Below, one piece after another: positions 45,276-55,222 of a stretch of 64,000 nucleotides of DNA. Made by a program: the position numbers and the translations under genes. How positions within the stretch are numbered: position 1 is the stretch's first letter; every line of letters begins with the position of its first letter. The stretch spans positions 4,122,492 through 4,186,491 of the forward strand of contig NZ_WUTY02000001.1 in the NCBI RefSeq assembly GCF_009828925.2. The letters are read 5' to 3'. Origin of the DNA: Methylicorpusculum oleiharenae. Lineage in GTDB: Bacteria > Pseudomonadota > Gammaproteobacteria > Methylococcales > Methylomonadaceae. The notes below the pieces were generated by a model, which was given only the letters and a program-made list of their open reading frames with translations, was not told the origin of the DNA and did no database searches.

Positions 45276-48200
45276 TTCTTAATCCCTTCTTATTAAGGTC
45301 TCTTATTTATATGCGTTCTAATACAGACTTAACCGCACTCAGTGCGTCTTAATCCCTTCTTATTAAGGTCTTTTATTTATATTTGCTGAGCTGCACAATT
45401 CAAACGTCAAAACTGAGTCTTAATCCCTTCTTATTAAGGTCTTTTATTTATATAGTCTGCAATGGTTGACGCCCTTTGCGGTAAATCGCGTCTTAATCCC
45501 TTCTTATTAAGGTCTCTTATTTATATAAGAATTCTCTTCAGGTACAGATAGAGGTACTGGTCTTAATCCCTTCTTATTAAGGTCTCTTATTTATATAAAG
45601 AACACCAAACTTATTAAATCATTTATTATCGTCTTAATCCCTTCTTATTAAGGTCTCTTATTTATATTTAGAATCTATAAGCCTACTAGTATCAATAATA
45701 TCGTCTTAATCCCTTCTTATTAAGGTCTCTTATTTATATTAATCCTTTTGCTCACCTTACACCTACAACTGTGGTCTTAATCCCTTCTTATTAAGGTCTC
45801 TTATTTATATAGGGGCTAGATGGGGAAGTTAAAGTTGAAGTGTCTTAATCCCTTCTTATTAAGGTCTCTTATTTATATAGCGTATATGAACTGGCAGTTG
45901 ATCAACAATGCGGTCTTAATCCCTTCTTATTAAGGTCTCTTATTTATATAGGATGCGCCAGCCTGGAGAACAACATGAGAAGGTCTTAATCCCTTCTTAT
46001 TAAGGTCTCTTATTTATATATCGCATCGTCACGCGCATTGTCGCCAGTATTTGAGTCTTAATCCCTTCTTATTAAGGTCTCTTATTTATATGGTTAAACA
46101 ATGAGCACTAAAAGAAACGAATTCGTCTTAATCCCTTCTTATTAAGGTCTCTTATTTATATTTGAATACTTTTGCGACTATGTATCGCGAAGTGGTGTCT
46201 TAATCCCTTCTTATTAAGGTCTCTTATTTATATGTAGTAATTGACGCCGTAGCCGCTACTCTTTAACAGTCTTAATCCCTTCTTATTAAGGTCTCTTATT
46301 TATATAAAAGATATGTTACAGAATTGGGTTTTAATATAGAGTCTTAATCCCTTCTTATTAAGGTCTCTTATTTATATTTTCCCATATCAACCCATCACAC
46401 GCCACCGTCATGTCTTAATCCCTTCTTATTAAGGTCTCTTATTTATATCAATAAAAAAGGCAACGTACCGGCTGAGCAGGAGGTCTTAATCCCTTCTTAT
46501 TAAGGTCTCTTATTTATATATTCTTACATTTGCTAGTTTACCCACCAGTGAAGAGTCTTAATCCCTTCTTATTAAGGTCTCTTATTTATATGGGGCATTA
46601 GACTATGACTACCCCATTGCCTTCAGTCTTAATCCCTTCTTATTAAGGTCTCTTATTTATATAAAAGAGGGTTTACCATGTCAACAATACTAAAAGTGTC
46701 TTAATCCCTTCTTATTAAGGTCTCTTATTTATATCTTAGCGCCTTTATCGGTGTAACAACTATAGTTGGTCTTAATCCCTTCTTATTAAGGTCTCTTATT
46801 TATATATGTACACTTTGAATCTTACCCAACACGTTGCTGTCTTAATCCCTTCTTATTAAGGTCTCTTATTTATATACTAAAAAAGATATTGAATCAATGG
46901 GTTTTTCAAAGTCTTAATCCCTTCTTATTAAGGTCTCTTATTTATATAATTACAGAATGACGGTCTATACAACATTGTGCTGTCTTAATCCCTTCTTATT
47001 AAGGTCTCTTATTTATATAAGAGGATGAAATATCATGAACAATTTATACGTCTTAATCCCTTCTTATTAAGGTCTCTTATTTATATCATATATGCCATTG
47101 AGCCTGCAGTTCAAACTGCGTCTTAATCCCTTCTTATTAAGGTCTCTTATTTATATGAACTTAAAAGAGTACGCTAGTACTTTAACGATAGAGTCTTAAT
47201 CCCTTCTTATTAAGGTCTCTTATTTATATCCCACCGACGTTTTATGAAGCTACTATCTACCGGAGCGAGTCTTAATCCCTTCTTATTAAGGTCTCTTATT
47301 TATATTTGCTTGATAATCGTCAGTCATTACTTGACCAGTTGTCTTAATCCCTTCTTATTAAGGTCTCTTATTTATATTAAAAAATTGCTTGATAATCGTC
47401 AGTCATTGTTGTCTTAATCCCTTCTTATTAAGGTCTCTTATTTATATTCAAAAGTTAAGTACCATATGGCATTAAATGAGTCTTAATCCCTTCTTATTAA
47501 GGTCTCTTATTTATATGTAATCACGGTGAAGGAACACCGATTGATGGATAGTCTTAATCCCTTCTTATTAAGGTCTCTTATTTATATAATTATATCTGTA
47601 GATAGATTGTCATTCTATAGAGTCTTAATCCCTTCTTATTAAGGTCTCTTATTTATATAATCCAGGCGGTTTAAATGAAAAACTTTTTTCTTGTCTTAAT
47701 CCCTTCTTATTAAGGTCTCTTATTTATATTTAAAGACATAGTTTTAACCGCTATTGCAAAAAAAGTCTTAATCCCTTCTTATTAAGGTCTCTTATTTATA
47801 TTTGATTTTGAGATTGTTTATGTATGCAGGGTAACGTCTTAATCCCTTCTTATTAAGGTCTCTTATTTATATCGTTTCATAAGAAAGCCGCAAACAAAGA
47901 TAATTCGTCTTAATCCCTTCTTATTAAGGTCTCTTATTTATATCAAAAAAGCATTAATGCTAAATGCTAATGCTGTCTTAATCCCTTCTTATTAAGGTCT
48001 CTTATTTATATAAACAAAGTGAAGAAAAGAGTATCGAGTTTCTCGTCTTAATCCCTTCTTATTAAGGTCTCTTATTTATATTTAAAAAGCGGTTATACTT
48101 TAGAAACTATCGAGTCTTAATCCCTTCTTATTAAGGTCTCTTATTTATATTCAATAGCAATAATGTAATGTAATTAATTAACATTGTCTTAATCCCTTCT

Positions 48201-48364
48201 TATTAAGGTCTCTTATTTATATACGTATCATGAGAAAGTTTAACAAAGTAGTAACGTCTTAATCCCTTCTTATTAAGGTCTCTTATTTATATAAAACTGG
48301 TCGAAAAACTACGCGAAAAAAACAGAAGTCTTAATCCCTTCTTATTAAGGTCTCTTATTTATAT
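45276..48364 (-). CRISPR. Type III CRISPR array, 44 repeats and 43 spacers
   Basis: A 37-bp repeat running GTCTTAATCCC...TTATTAAGG...TCTTATTTATAT on the plus strand, with 31-39-bp spacers (average 34). By repeat sense the array is transcribed on the minus strand: the complement ends GGGATTAAGAC, giving an ATTAAGAC 5' handle like the ATTGAAAC of type III repeats, and contains the CCTT/AAGG stem. Repeats at the left (1-3) are variants (T at position 1; TCTTTTATT in 2 and 3), as expected at the trailer. All other repeats look identical. Cas6 from 59449 would process it. Confidence 0.97.
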
Positions 48365-48437
48365 CGCTTGGCGTTGATCTCCTTTATTTATCAGTAGGTT
48401 ATTAGGGTGGTTAACAGGATTTTTCATTTTTAAAAAG
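48365..48437 (-). promoter_or_regulatory. Probable short leader of the array
   Basis: 73 AT-rich bases (CCTTTATTTATCAGTAGGTTATTAG, in pieces; TTTTTCATTTTTAAAAAGTT) between the last intact repeat and the stop of the CARF nuclease gene. With minus-strand transcription this is the leader side. It is short, so part of the leader or promoter may lie in the 3' end of the gene upstream. Confidence 0.55.
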
Positions 48438-49577
48438 TTATCTATCCGATTTTAGCCAATGGGTGAGGTGTTGCTGTAAATTGCGTAATTCACTTTTGCA
48501 GTGCACGGCTATTTTAAGCTCTTTGGCGCGAGCGCGGGCAGTTTTGTCCAATTCATTAAAACTAATCAGCATGGCACGGCCTTGCAGGCCGCCGACCAAA
48601 TCCCTCAAGCTGTCCAGTTTGTAAAGCGCATCGGCGTCTTTGTCTTGTTGATAGCGTTTGGTTTTGCATTCCATCAAATGAAGCCGGTTTTCTTTGATCA
48701 AGGCGACATCGATTTCGTTTTTTACCTCGTCTTTCCCTCCCGGTTTGCGATGAATGGTGATGTTGGCTGCGACATCCTGAATATCCAGGCTTTTTTTCAA
48801 GTTAAGGCACAAGGCATAGGTATGCAATTCAAGCCAACCGCCGTTAGCGATAAAACGGGCCTCCTCGTCAGCAAAACTCAGCTGTTGCCCATTGATTGAA
48901 CAAAGCCCCGCGCATTCAAACAGTTCTATCAAGTCCCACAGCCGGGCTCTGGCGGCAGGACTTTCTTTGATGGTGACTGTTAATCGGGGCTTGTCTTTGG
49001 CTTCATACGCTAAAAAGTTGAGTGTCGTCAGTTCAATGGCGTAGCGGTCAATATCGGTCAACAGATTTTGGGTGAGGAGTCTGACGGGTTCCGGTACACC
49101 CAAAACAGAGGGAACAGTGACAGACTCGGCGCCATAGGCCATCAGGTAATCCTTGATTTTCAGGCGATTGGCCAATTCGACCGGCGCTTGCCGAGGCGTT
49201 ACCCAGATGAGCCGGTCTTTTTCCGGATGCACATAAAAAACCGGAAAGTCGTCGCTGCGAAAGGCTTCGTAGGCGGCAATACTCATCAACTTGGTGCCGC
49301 CTGTGGCATTTAGGGCTATGTTCCTATTGGGGTAGTCCGTCAGGATGTCCAGGACCTGATCACTGATCATTGCTGCATCCCAGGGGTCTTCAACCGTGTG
49401 ACGCTCAACTTTGATTCCGCGCGGTTTGAGGATGGCTTCCAGCGCAATGCTGCGTTTCTGCATGTCGGTGCTGACCAGCATTATCACTTTTTTTACGCCC
49501 AAGCTGTCATCCAGCAACGGTGTCAGGTTCGGTATCGGTTGGGCAGATACCAGGATCATGTGGGTGGTGAGGGTCAT
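48438..49577 (-). CDS. Card1/Can2-type CARF nuclease (DUF1887)
   Basis: A 379-residue protein from ATG 49577. N-terminal CARF: HMILVSAQPIPNLTPLL and NATGGTKLMSIAAYEAF (about residues 82-100). C-terminal PD-(D/E)xK nuclease: GGWLELHTYALCL, then NEIDVALIKENRLHLMECKT (Asp, Glu-x-Lys at about residues 290-304) and AMLISFNELDK. Family members (Card1/Can2) are activated by cyclic tetraadenylate and nick DNA and cut RNA. Its ATG overlaps the TGA of cad1 (ATGA), so both effectors are made together. The start at 49697 upstream would overlap cad1 and is not preferred. Confidence 0.9.
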   Translation of the reverse strand: MTLTTHMILVSAQPIPNLTPLLDDSLGVKKVIMLVSTDMQKRSIALEAILKPRGIKVERHTVEDPWDAAMISDQVLDILTDYPNRNIALNATGGTKLMSIAAYEAFRSDDFPVFYVHPEKDRLIWVTPRQAPVELANRLKIKDYLMAYGAESVTVPSVLGVPEPVRLLTQNLLTDIDRYAIELTTLNFLAYEAKDKPRLTVTIKESPAARARLWDLIELFECAGLCSINGQQLSFADEEARFIANGGWLELHTYALCLNLKKSLDIQDVAANITIHRKPGGKDEVKNEIDVALIKENRLHLMECKTKRYQQDKDADALYKLDSLRDLVGGLQGRAMLISFNELDKTARARAKELKIAVHCKSELRNLQQHLTHWLKSDR

Positions 49578-51670
49578 TGGGTTTCCGAAATAAATTGGTA
49601 CAGTTGGGCATCGATCGTTTTTAACAGTGTTTCTTTTTCTCTTCCCGGCATAAAGCTGTGCACAAAACCTTGTTTGATTATAGCCAGGACGTCCCACTGA
49701 CTGAGTGCAGGGTCTGTCATTCTGGCCGCCGCCAGGTATTCATCGGCCAAAGTGGTCCGGCTTATGCCCGGATTATCTGTACACAGGGTCAGGGGTAAAC
49801 CTTTTTGCCAGAGCTCAATCAGTGGATAGGTTGGATAGGACTGGCTTTGTGGATAGTGGGGATCCCGGTAACCGACTACTTCGCGATTGGAGGTAGGACA
49901 CAACTCCAGGCAAATGTTACGGTCTCTGAAGCGCTGCGCTAGTTTGTCATTGTCATTGAGCGTCAGACCGTGACCGATTCTATCTGCGTGCAAATGATAG
50001 GCGGCCTGCCAGATCGATTCCGCCGACTCCCCTTCCCCCGCATGTATGGTAATGGGGAGACATTCTTTAAAAGCGTCGGTAAACAGGGGCGCTAATTGTT
50101 CCGGCGAGGCCTGTTTTTCATCACCGGCTAAATCGATGCCGGCAATAAAGTCGGGCAGAACGTATTTGGCTTGAACGGCCATGGCGATGGTGGTCTTGAG
50201 TTTTTCCGGCGGATCGCGGCGGTCGGCTATGATAATAAAACGAAATATTGGTTGTCTTTGTGTTGTCAAGCTTGCGAGTGCGCTTTTGAGTGCCTGGTAA
50301 AAGTCTGTTAAAAATCGTAATCCATCGCCGTATTTTTGAGGACTGCCGCGTAACTCGACATAAGCCAGACCTTCGGCAACGGCTTGTTGAACGATGGCTT
50401 CCGCATAGGGTTTGATGGCAGCAGGATGACTGAGCAAGGCGGAGCCGGACAATTCACCGGGGCGTTCGTAGGCGGCGAAACCATAGGCACTGTTTTTTAA
50501 GGCGAGTCGCGGCCCGGTCGCCTCCCAGAGGTTGTATTCCAATTGGTCGGTTTTCGCATGGGTCAATAATGCCGCCGAAAAATGGCTGCGTTTGTCCCTT
50601 TTTTTTATGGTGTCGGGCCATTCCATAGGCCATTTAGGGCTTTCCAATAGAGGTTTGCACTGCTCAAGCGCGTCATTTTGTTCGGCGCCGGTCATCGCTT
50701 GCCAAATGGCTTGAGCGACCTGCCGCTGTGCGGGAAGGTTCAGGCAACCGCCCAGATGACGGTGTAAATCGGCTTTGGGCAGCTTAATCAACCAATCACG
50801 GTGTTGTTCGCCCAGTTGCGTTGTGCGGAGTTTATTGATCTGTCGGGGCGGCAGGCGGTATAAACTGCGCCAGTTTTCATGCCGTTCATCGCGGCTGATG
50901 TCTTGTAAGTAATTGCCAAAGAGGCGGCTACTGGCTTTTTCGCGTTTACTCAGCTCTGTGGTTAACTGATTCTCGCCGGTAAATTGTAAAGCTTGATTAT
51001 CCTCCGGCAACAATAATGGATACAGGTCCGTTTCTATTGGGCCGGTATGATCGACAGTAATATCCAGAAGATCACTGCGAAGCGTATGTCCGGCGATCAG
51101 CGGAGTAATCAGCTGGGCTAATTCGGCCCGTAATTGTTGAGCCAGCAACTGAGGCTGAGGTTTAAACAAGTCTGAGTTTATTAAACGGCTATCGTCGCTG
51201 ATGACATGCAGTAAAGCCTGACAACCGAGCAAGCTGCCTGCCCATTGCAAGTCGGCACTCATGGTTTTGCGGCCTCCTGCCAGCGAAAGCACCACTTGCC
51301 CGCCATTGGCGTGAGCATGTGCTTTAAGCCCGGCACGGACAATCAATTCACGAATATGTTCGCACTCTGCCTGGCTTGCGAGCTGATCGGTGTGCGCAGC
51401 TTGCCAAATCCTTAATATCGGCGGCGCATTCAACGCCTGTTGCCATTGTTGCAACAGGTCCAAGCTTTGCTGAGTTTGCTGACCTTGTGTGGTACACACC
51501 CAGATTTCATCAGGCGCCTGGAGCTGGCAACTGTTTTTAAGCGCCTCCAGGTGGTCTTTCTGCGGATGGTTTTGGTAGAGAGGCAATTTTTCCGGCGCTA
51601 AAAATGCGTAAGCCTCAGGAATAACGGCCCAACTGGCGCCCAGGGTGCAAAGGAGGATGTTTTTGGTCAT
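49574..51670 (-). CDS. cad1: Cad1: CARF-adenosine deaminase effector
   Basis: A 698-residue fusion. CARF-like N-terminus: KNILLCTLGASWAVIPEAYA and VVLSLAGGRKTMSADLQWAG (about residues 128-150). From about residue 290 it is an adenosine/AMP deaminase: PKADLHRHLGGCLN (metal His pair), YVELRGSPQ, GIDLAGDE, ITIHAGEGES (His, Glu), DRIGHGLTL (His) and LCTDNPGISRTTL (Asp). All metal and catalytic residues are present. Known Cad1 proteins bind cyclic oligoadenylate and convert ATP to ITP, stopping growth. Upstream it is separated by 216 bases from csm5. Confidence 0.93.
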   Translation of the reverse strand: MTKNILLCTLGASWAVIPEAYAFLAPEKLPLYQNHPQKDHLEALKNSCQLQAPDEIWVCTTQGQQTQQSLDLLQQWQQALNAPPILRIWQAAHTDQLASQAECEHIRELIVRAGLKAHAHANGGQVVLSLAGGRKTMSADLQWAGSLLGCQALLHVISDDSRLINSDLFKPQPQLLAQQLRAELAQLITPLIAGHTLRSDLLDITVDHTGPIETDLYPLLLPEDNQALQFTGENQLTTELSKREKASSRLFGNYLQDISRDERHENWRSLYRLPPRQINKLRTTQLGEQHRDWLIKLPKADLHRHLGGCLNLPAQRQVAQAIWQAMTGAEQNDALEQCKPLLESPKWPMEWPDTIKKRDKRSHFSAALLTHAKTDQLEYNLWEATGPRLALKNSAYGFAAYERPGELSGSALLSHPAAIKPYAEAIVQQAVAEGLAYVELRGSPQKYGDGLRFLTDFYQALKSALASLTTQRQPIFRFIIIADRRDPPEKLKTTIAMAVQAKYVLPDFIAGIDLAGDEKQASPEQLAPLFTDAFKECLPITIHAGEGESAESIWQAAYHLHADRIGHGLTLNDNDKLAQRFRDRNICLELCPTSNREVVGYRDPHYPQSQSYPTYPLIELWQKGLPLTLCTDNPGISRTTLADEYLAAARMTDPALSQWDVLAIIKQGFVHSFMPGREKETLLKTIDAQLYQFISETQ

Positions 51671-51886
51671 GGGGGTTTTGTCGCCTTTTTAGATTGTTCC
51701 TAACTTGTGTGTTCGTCTTTAGGCGGCAATTGTCAACTCAACTTTCAAGGCCATGACGTGAATTGTTGGGTTGCGAAAAGCAGGCAACCCAACTACTGTT
51801 GACGTAACGCTTCACCCAGATCCATTTGCAAAGTAATTAATTCCATATCGAGCCATTGAAGCGGCAGATAAAGTCGGCCTCCATGA
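51671..51886. other. Gap between csm5 and cad1
   Basis: 216 bases, the only large gap inside the effector operon. It contains a 29-codon minus-strand frame ending in LQMDLGEALRQQ that I do not recognise, and a palindromic TTGGGTTGC/GCAACCCAA (about 51760-51795), a possible hairpin. It may carry a promoter for cad1-card1 or be the scar of a lost gene. Confidence 0.45.
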
Positions 51887-53536
51887 TTAGTCCTGAAGAT
51901 ATTTCAGCACTTTGAGGCTACGCTCTTTTAGTTTGACTTTTTGTTTATTGTCCCCGGCAAAATCCGGCATCCATTTGCCTGCCAGCTCCATCAATGCTTT
52001 TACTTTTTCGGCAACCCGTTTGGCATCGTCATTTTGCCAGCGGCCTTTTTCTAACTCTTGTAACAACCGCGTATCGTGCTCCTGAACTTGAATTGGTTTT
52101 AGGAAGGTTTCAATTTCCTGCTCGATGGGGCTAAGGCTATCAAGGCGTTGCTGTTCTGCTTGTTGTTTTAACAGCAATTCTTCGGCTTGTTTTTGCTCAG
52201 CTTGTATTTTTCCCTCCTCTTCTCGCTGCCGTAATTCGGCTTTATCTTTAAGTCCATTTTGTTTAGTTAATTGCTGCTGCATCCAAGCGGTTAAATCATT
52301 GTTGCTGTTTTCCAACCAGTGTTGAAGCGGACTATCCGGTGATTTCGGATCGATTTCGACTAATACCCAGCCGAAAGGAAGTAAACCCTGCTTGTTACTA
52401 ATGTCATCGGCAGCCAACCACCAGGTTTTAGGTTGACTCTCTTCTTTAGGTCTTTCGCCACGTCCTTGCATAATTTTAATTTTACGCACACCATTTAGCG
52501 TCAAAGCTTCAGCACCGCTATGGCGGCCGATCCGTAGCAAAAACGCATCACCCTCATTTAACCGTTTTAATAATCCATTTCCCAACAAGTGTTCAATCTG
52601 ATTTTGCCATTCAGTTTCAAGGTAGTTTCGTTCTTTCATGGCCTGTAATTCTTGCCAGAATAGGCCCATGTAAAAAATATTACAGGCCTTGGCGATTTCT
52701 TTTACTGTCCAATGTAAATGTTGCTTAGGTAGTTTGCGATCATCTTGTGGCACAGATTGAGTATTGTGCAGGGTTAAACTTCCGGTGAAACTCTGGTAAT
52801 GATGCGGAGCAACACATTCTAGGAGTTGATAGAGATTGCTGGCTTCGGCTTGCGATTTGACCACTATTCCATCTTTTGTAACTAACTTGCGTTTACGGTT
52901 AACAGCAAATTGCACTTGGCAGGCCGGTTTTTCGGGATTTCCTTGCCAGCTGGCATCGCCGATCGAAACCAACCTCATGGGATCGGTATGGAATTTACCG
53001 TCGGCAAACAGGCGTTGCTGAATTTGCTGATTACGCTCTTTACGATCCTTTCCGTCATTGTTCTGGTCTAGCAACGCGGTGCGAATCGCCCCTTTAATAC
53101 TGCTACCCGGCAACAATGGACAACCGTCAACCGGGTTATAAGAGGTACGATCAATTTCCAGCTTGTTAATTACCCTTTTGCCTTGACCTTCATGTTGGGC
53201 GGTCTTGCCAATGCGTTTTTCATACAGGGCTTTGACTCCACTTGCAGTAGGAACGGGCGGCTTAGCAAAGGCCAGTAACTTTTCCCTATGGTTATGAAAA
53301 AATGACTGTACCTTAGTCAGCATTGCGTCATCCGGTTTACCATTGACAATAGTGAGCAATTGCTTTCCGTCACTGCTACTTAAACCGGACAAAGCTGCTT
53401 GACTGTCAAAGCTATATAAGGCTCCAGCTTCGTCATCTATTATATAGTTACCCGGCTCATAACTTTCATCAGCACCAATGTGTAAAGGTGACAACGGAGT
53501 GTACTTAAGGGTGTAGTGGTTCAAAAAATGTGTCAT
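51887..53536 (-). CDS. csm5: Csm5, long form
   Basis: 549 residues from ATG 53536 (TAATG with csm4). RAMP features: YTPLSPLHIGADESYEPGNY near the N-terminus, GCPLLPGSSIKGAIRTALLD (about residues 138-158) with the Gly-rich loop, and MRLVSIGDASW. It caps the crRNP at the 3' end of the crRNA. The C-terminal ~130 residues are a Gln/Glu-rich coiled coil (EEGKIQAEQKQAEELLLKQQ) plus a helical domain, longer than typical Csm5 (about 340-400 residues). Confidence 0.88.
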   Translation of the reverse strand: MTHFLNHYTLKYTPLSPLHIGADESYEPGNYIIDDEAGALYSFDSQAALSGLSSSDGKQLLTIVNGKPDDAMLTKVQSFFHNHREKLLAFAKPPVPTASGVKALYEKRIGKTAQHEGQGKRVINKLEIDRTSYNPVDGCPLLPGSSIKGAIRTALLDQNNDGKDRKERNQQIQQRLFADGKFHTDPMRLVSIGDASWQGNPEKPACQVQFAVNRKRKLVTKDGIVVKSQAEASNLYQLLECVAPHHYQSFTGSLTLHNTQSVPQDDRKLPKQHLHWTVKEIAKACNIFYMGLFWQELQAMKERNYLETEWQNQIEHLLGNGLLKRLNEGDAFLLRIGRHSGAEALTLNGVRKIKIMQGRGERPKEESQPKTWWLAADDISNKQGLLPFGWVLVEIDPKSPDSPLQHWLENSNNDLTAWMQQQLTKQNGLKDKAELRQREEEGKIQAEQKQAEELLLKQQAEQQRLDSLSPIEQEIETFLKPIQVQEHDTRLLQELEKGRWQNDDAKRVAEKVKALMELAGKWMPDFAGDNKQKVKLKERSLKVLKYLQD

Positions 53537-54510
53537 TAACATTCCTTGGCTTTTAAGTTGATAGCTATAAATGGGGCATAACCTTGATGTACTGTTGCAG
53601 GCAGTGTTTTGGATAATTCGCCGTTGCCGCCTATGCCTTGGCCGATAAAGCCCAAAACGTTAGGTTTTGCGCCCAATACTGCAGCGGTTTGTGCTAACAA
53701 AATCGGATTTTTAAACGGTTTTCCTTCCTGGTGTACCGCTATATCTCCATGCCGGCCAAAACGTGTGAACAATTGGTAAAAACTTTTCTGTCTATCAAAG
53801 TTCAATCCTTGCGGTGCACAGGGTGCAAGTGTTAAACAAGCATTGGTATCAGGTTGTGCTGGCAATGGTTTTTCTTGAAAATCTACAATTTCAAATTTTC
53901 CCAGACCGATACTGGCATCTTTACCGAAGCCAAAATCACCAATATCTGTAAGACATTTTTGAAAATCTTGTGCACTCAATCGATCAGTGTCCAGTAGCAC
54001 GTATATTGTCCAACGCAAACTTGGAACGAACCATTCCTGCTCGATACTATAAGGCGCAAACCCACCGTCACCAGTCGTATTGGACTGGCGATTAATCGTA
54101 TTATGCGGTTGTGGATGTGTTTTGCTAAGGGAGCCAAAGGTTTTCTTGTCGGTTGAATAACTCTCCGCTAGTTCGGCTGTACTCTTGGCTTGACACAACC
54201 ATTCCGAGACCGGATGTTCGAAAGCTGCAACAGGTAACCAACAACGTTTCTTGATGGCTTTACGGTCTTCCCCGTCTATAGATTGATAAAAAACACTGGG
54301 TAGCTTGGGTAAAAGCACATAATCAGCAGGAAAAGCATCGGAAATCACGGCAAACGGCTGATTTTCCGTATAGCCCATCAAACAATTCTCCAGGTAAGCC
54401 TCACCAAGTCGATTGCGAACAGCCCAACATAGTTGCCCAAAGAGCGTGTCGCCCTTTAACGGCGTAGCGAAAGCCGATAACGGAGTCAGTGTCACGCAGA
54501 AGCTTTGCAT
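53536..54510 (-). CDS. csm4: Csm4
   Basis: A 324-residue RAMP protein in the csm3-csm4-csm5 order. Features: N-terminal FCVTLTPLSAFATPLKGDTL FGQ-type RAMP strand (in pieces), and the C-terminal GFIGQGIGGNGELSKTLPAT glycine-rich loop. Csm4 holds the 5' handle of the crRNA and contacts Cas10. It overlaps csm3 by one base (TGATG) and csm5 by one base (TAATG). Confidence 0.88.
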   Translation of the reverse strand: MQSFCVTLTPLSAFATPLKGDTLFGQLCWAVRNRLGEAYLENCLMGYTENQPFAVISDAFPADYVLLPKLPSVFYQSIDGEDRKAIKKRCWLPVAAFEHPVSEWLCQAKSTAELAESYSTDKKTFGSLSKTHPQPHNTINRQSNTTGDGGFAPYSIEQEWFVPSLRWTIYVLLDTDRLSAQDFQKCLTDIGDFGFGKDASIGLGKFEIVDFQEKPLPAQPDTNACLTLAPCAPQGLNFDRQKSFYQLFTRFGRHGDIAVHQEGKPFKNPILLAQTAAVLGAKPNVLGFIGQGIGGNGELSKTLPATVHQGYAPFIAINLKAKEC

Positions 54511-55208
54511 CAGGCGACCTCTTGCAATTTGAGGTCTTGTCCATCCAGCTTAAGGTCACGGAAGGCGATTTTGCCGTAACCACGCGAACCGGAACCGCCC
54601 AGCCCTGTGAGCTCTAATAATTTAAGCCCAACCAGAATGGTATCAGTCAGATCCTCATCATCGTGAATCCGGATAGTCAAATTAAAATCAAACTTGGCAG
54701 TAGCCGGAACGCGCTCTGTATTTCTTGGATGTTCCGCAGTACCTTTAATACGGTCAATGGTATTTTCCATTTTAACTTCCGTGAGCATCAGATTTTTCTT
54801 ATCCATTATTTCGACCCAATTTGGATCGAGTGAACAATCCCAGAATGCCAGTCGGCTCGGGCCTATTTCGGCCAATAAATCCTGTGCAATATCGCCATCG
54901 GGAGCCCCGCCAAAAAGTTTTATCAATGATTTAGCTTTATTGAGTGTATTACCGTCTAGCTTTTTGAGGTGCTTAAAGCTTAAGGGTTGGCCATCTGTAA
55001 GTCCGACCACACCCAACTGCCACTCGAGCAAACTGCGCATTTTGCCTTTGATACTGGAGCCGGGTATGTAAGGCTGTTGAGTTATCGGGTTTGTAATTAC
55101 AGGATTATCAGTGCCACCGATATGAATTTCTGTGTTACCGCTACCGATATGAAGACCACTTAGGAGTTCGATTTGGCCGGTAAGTTTTTGGATTTTGGTA
55201 AGTTGCAT
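54510..55208 (-). CDS. csm3: Csm3 backbone RNase
   Basis: A 232-residue RAMP protein: GLHIGSGNTEIHIGGTDNPV with the Asp that in Csm3 cuts target RNA every 6 nt, PYIPGSSIKGKMRSLLEWQL, and LTGLGGSGSRGYGKIAF, the C-terminal G-rich loop. Canonical length and motifs; the active-site Asp is present, so target RNA cleavage is expected. Confidence 0.93.
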   Translation of the reverse strand: MQLTKIQKLTGQIELLSGLHIGSGNTEIHIGGTDNPVITNPITQQPYIPGSSIKGKMRSLLEWQLGVVGLTDGQPLSFKHLKKLDGNTLNKAKSLIKLFGGAPDGDIAQDLLAEIGPSRLAFWDCSLDPNWVEIMDKKNLMLTEVKMENTIDRIKGTAEHPRNTERVPATAKFDFNLTIRIHDDEDLTDTILVGLKLLELTGLGGSGSRGYGKIAFRDLKLDGQDLKLQEVA

Positions 55209-55222
55209 AAATTAGCCTCGAG

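Noticed and set aside
48365-48437. Array leader on the left side (44818-45275)
   Set aside because: Left-end repeats are the degenerate ones and the repeat sense (GGGATTAAGAC end) argues for transcription from the right.
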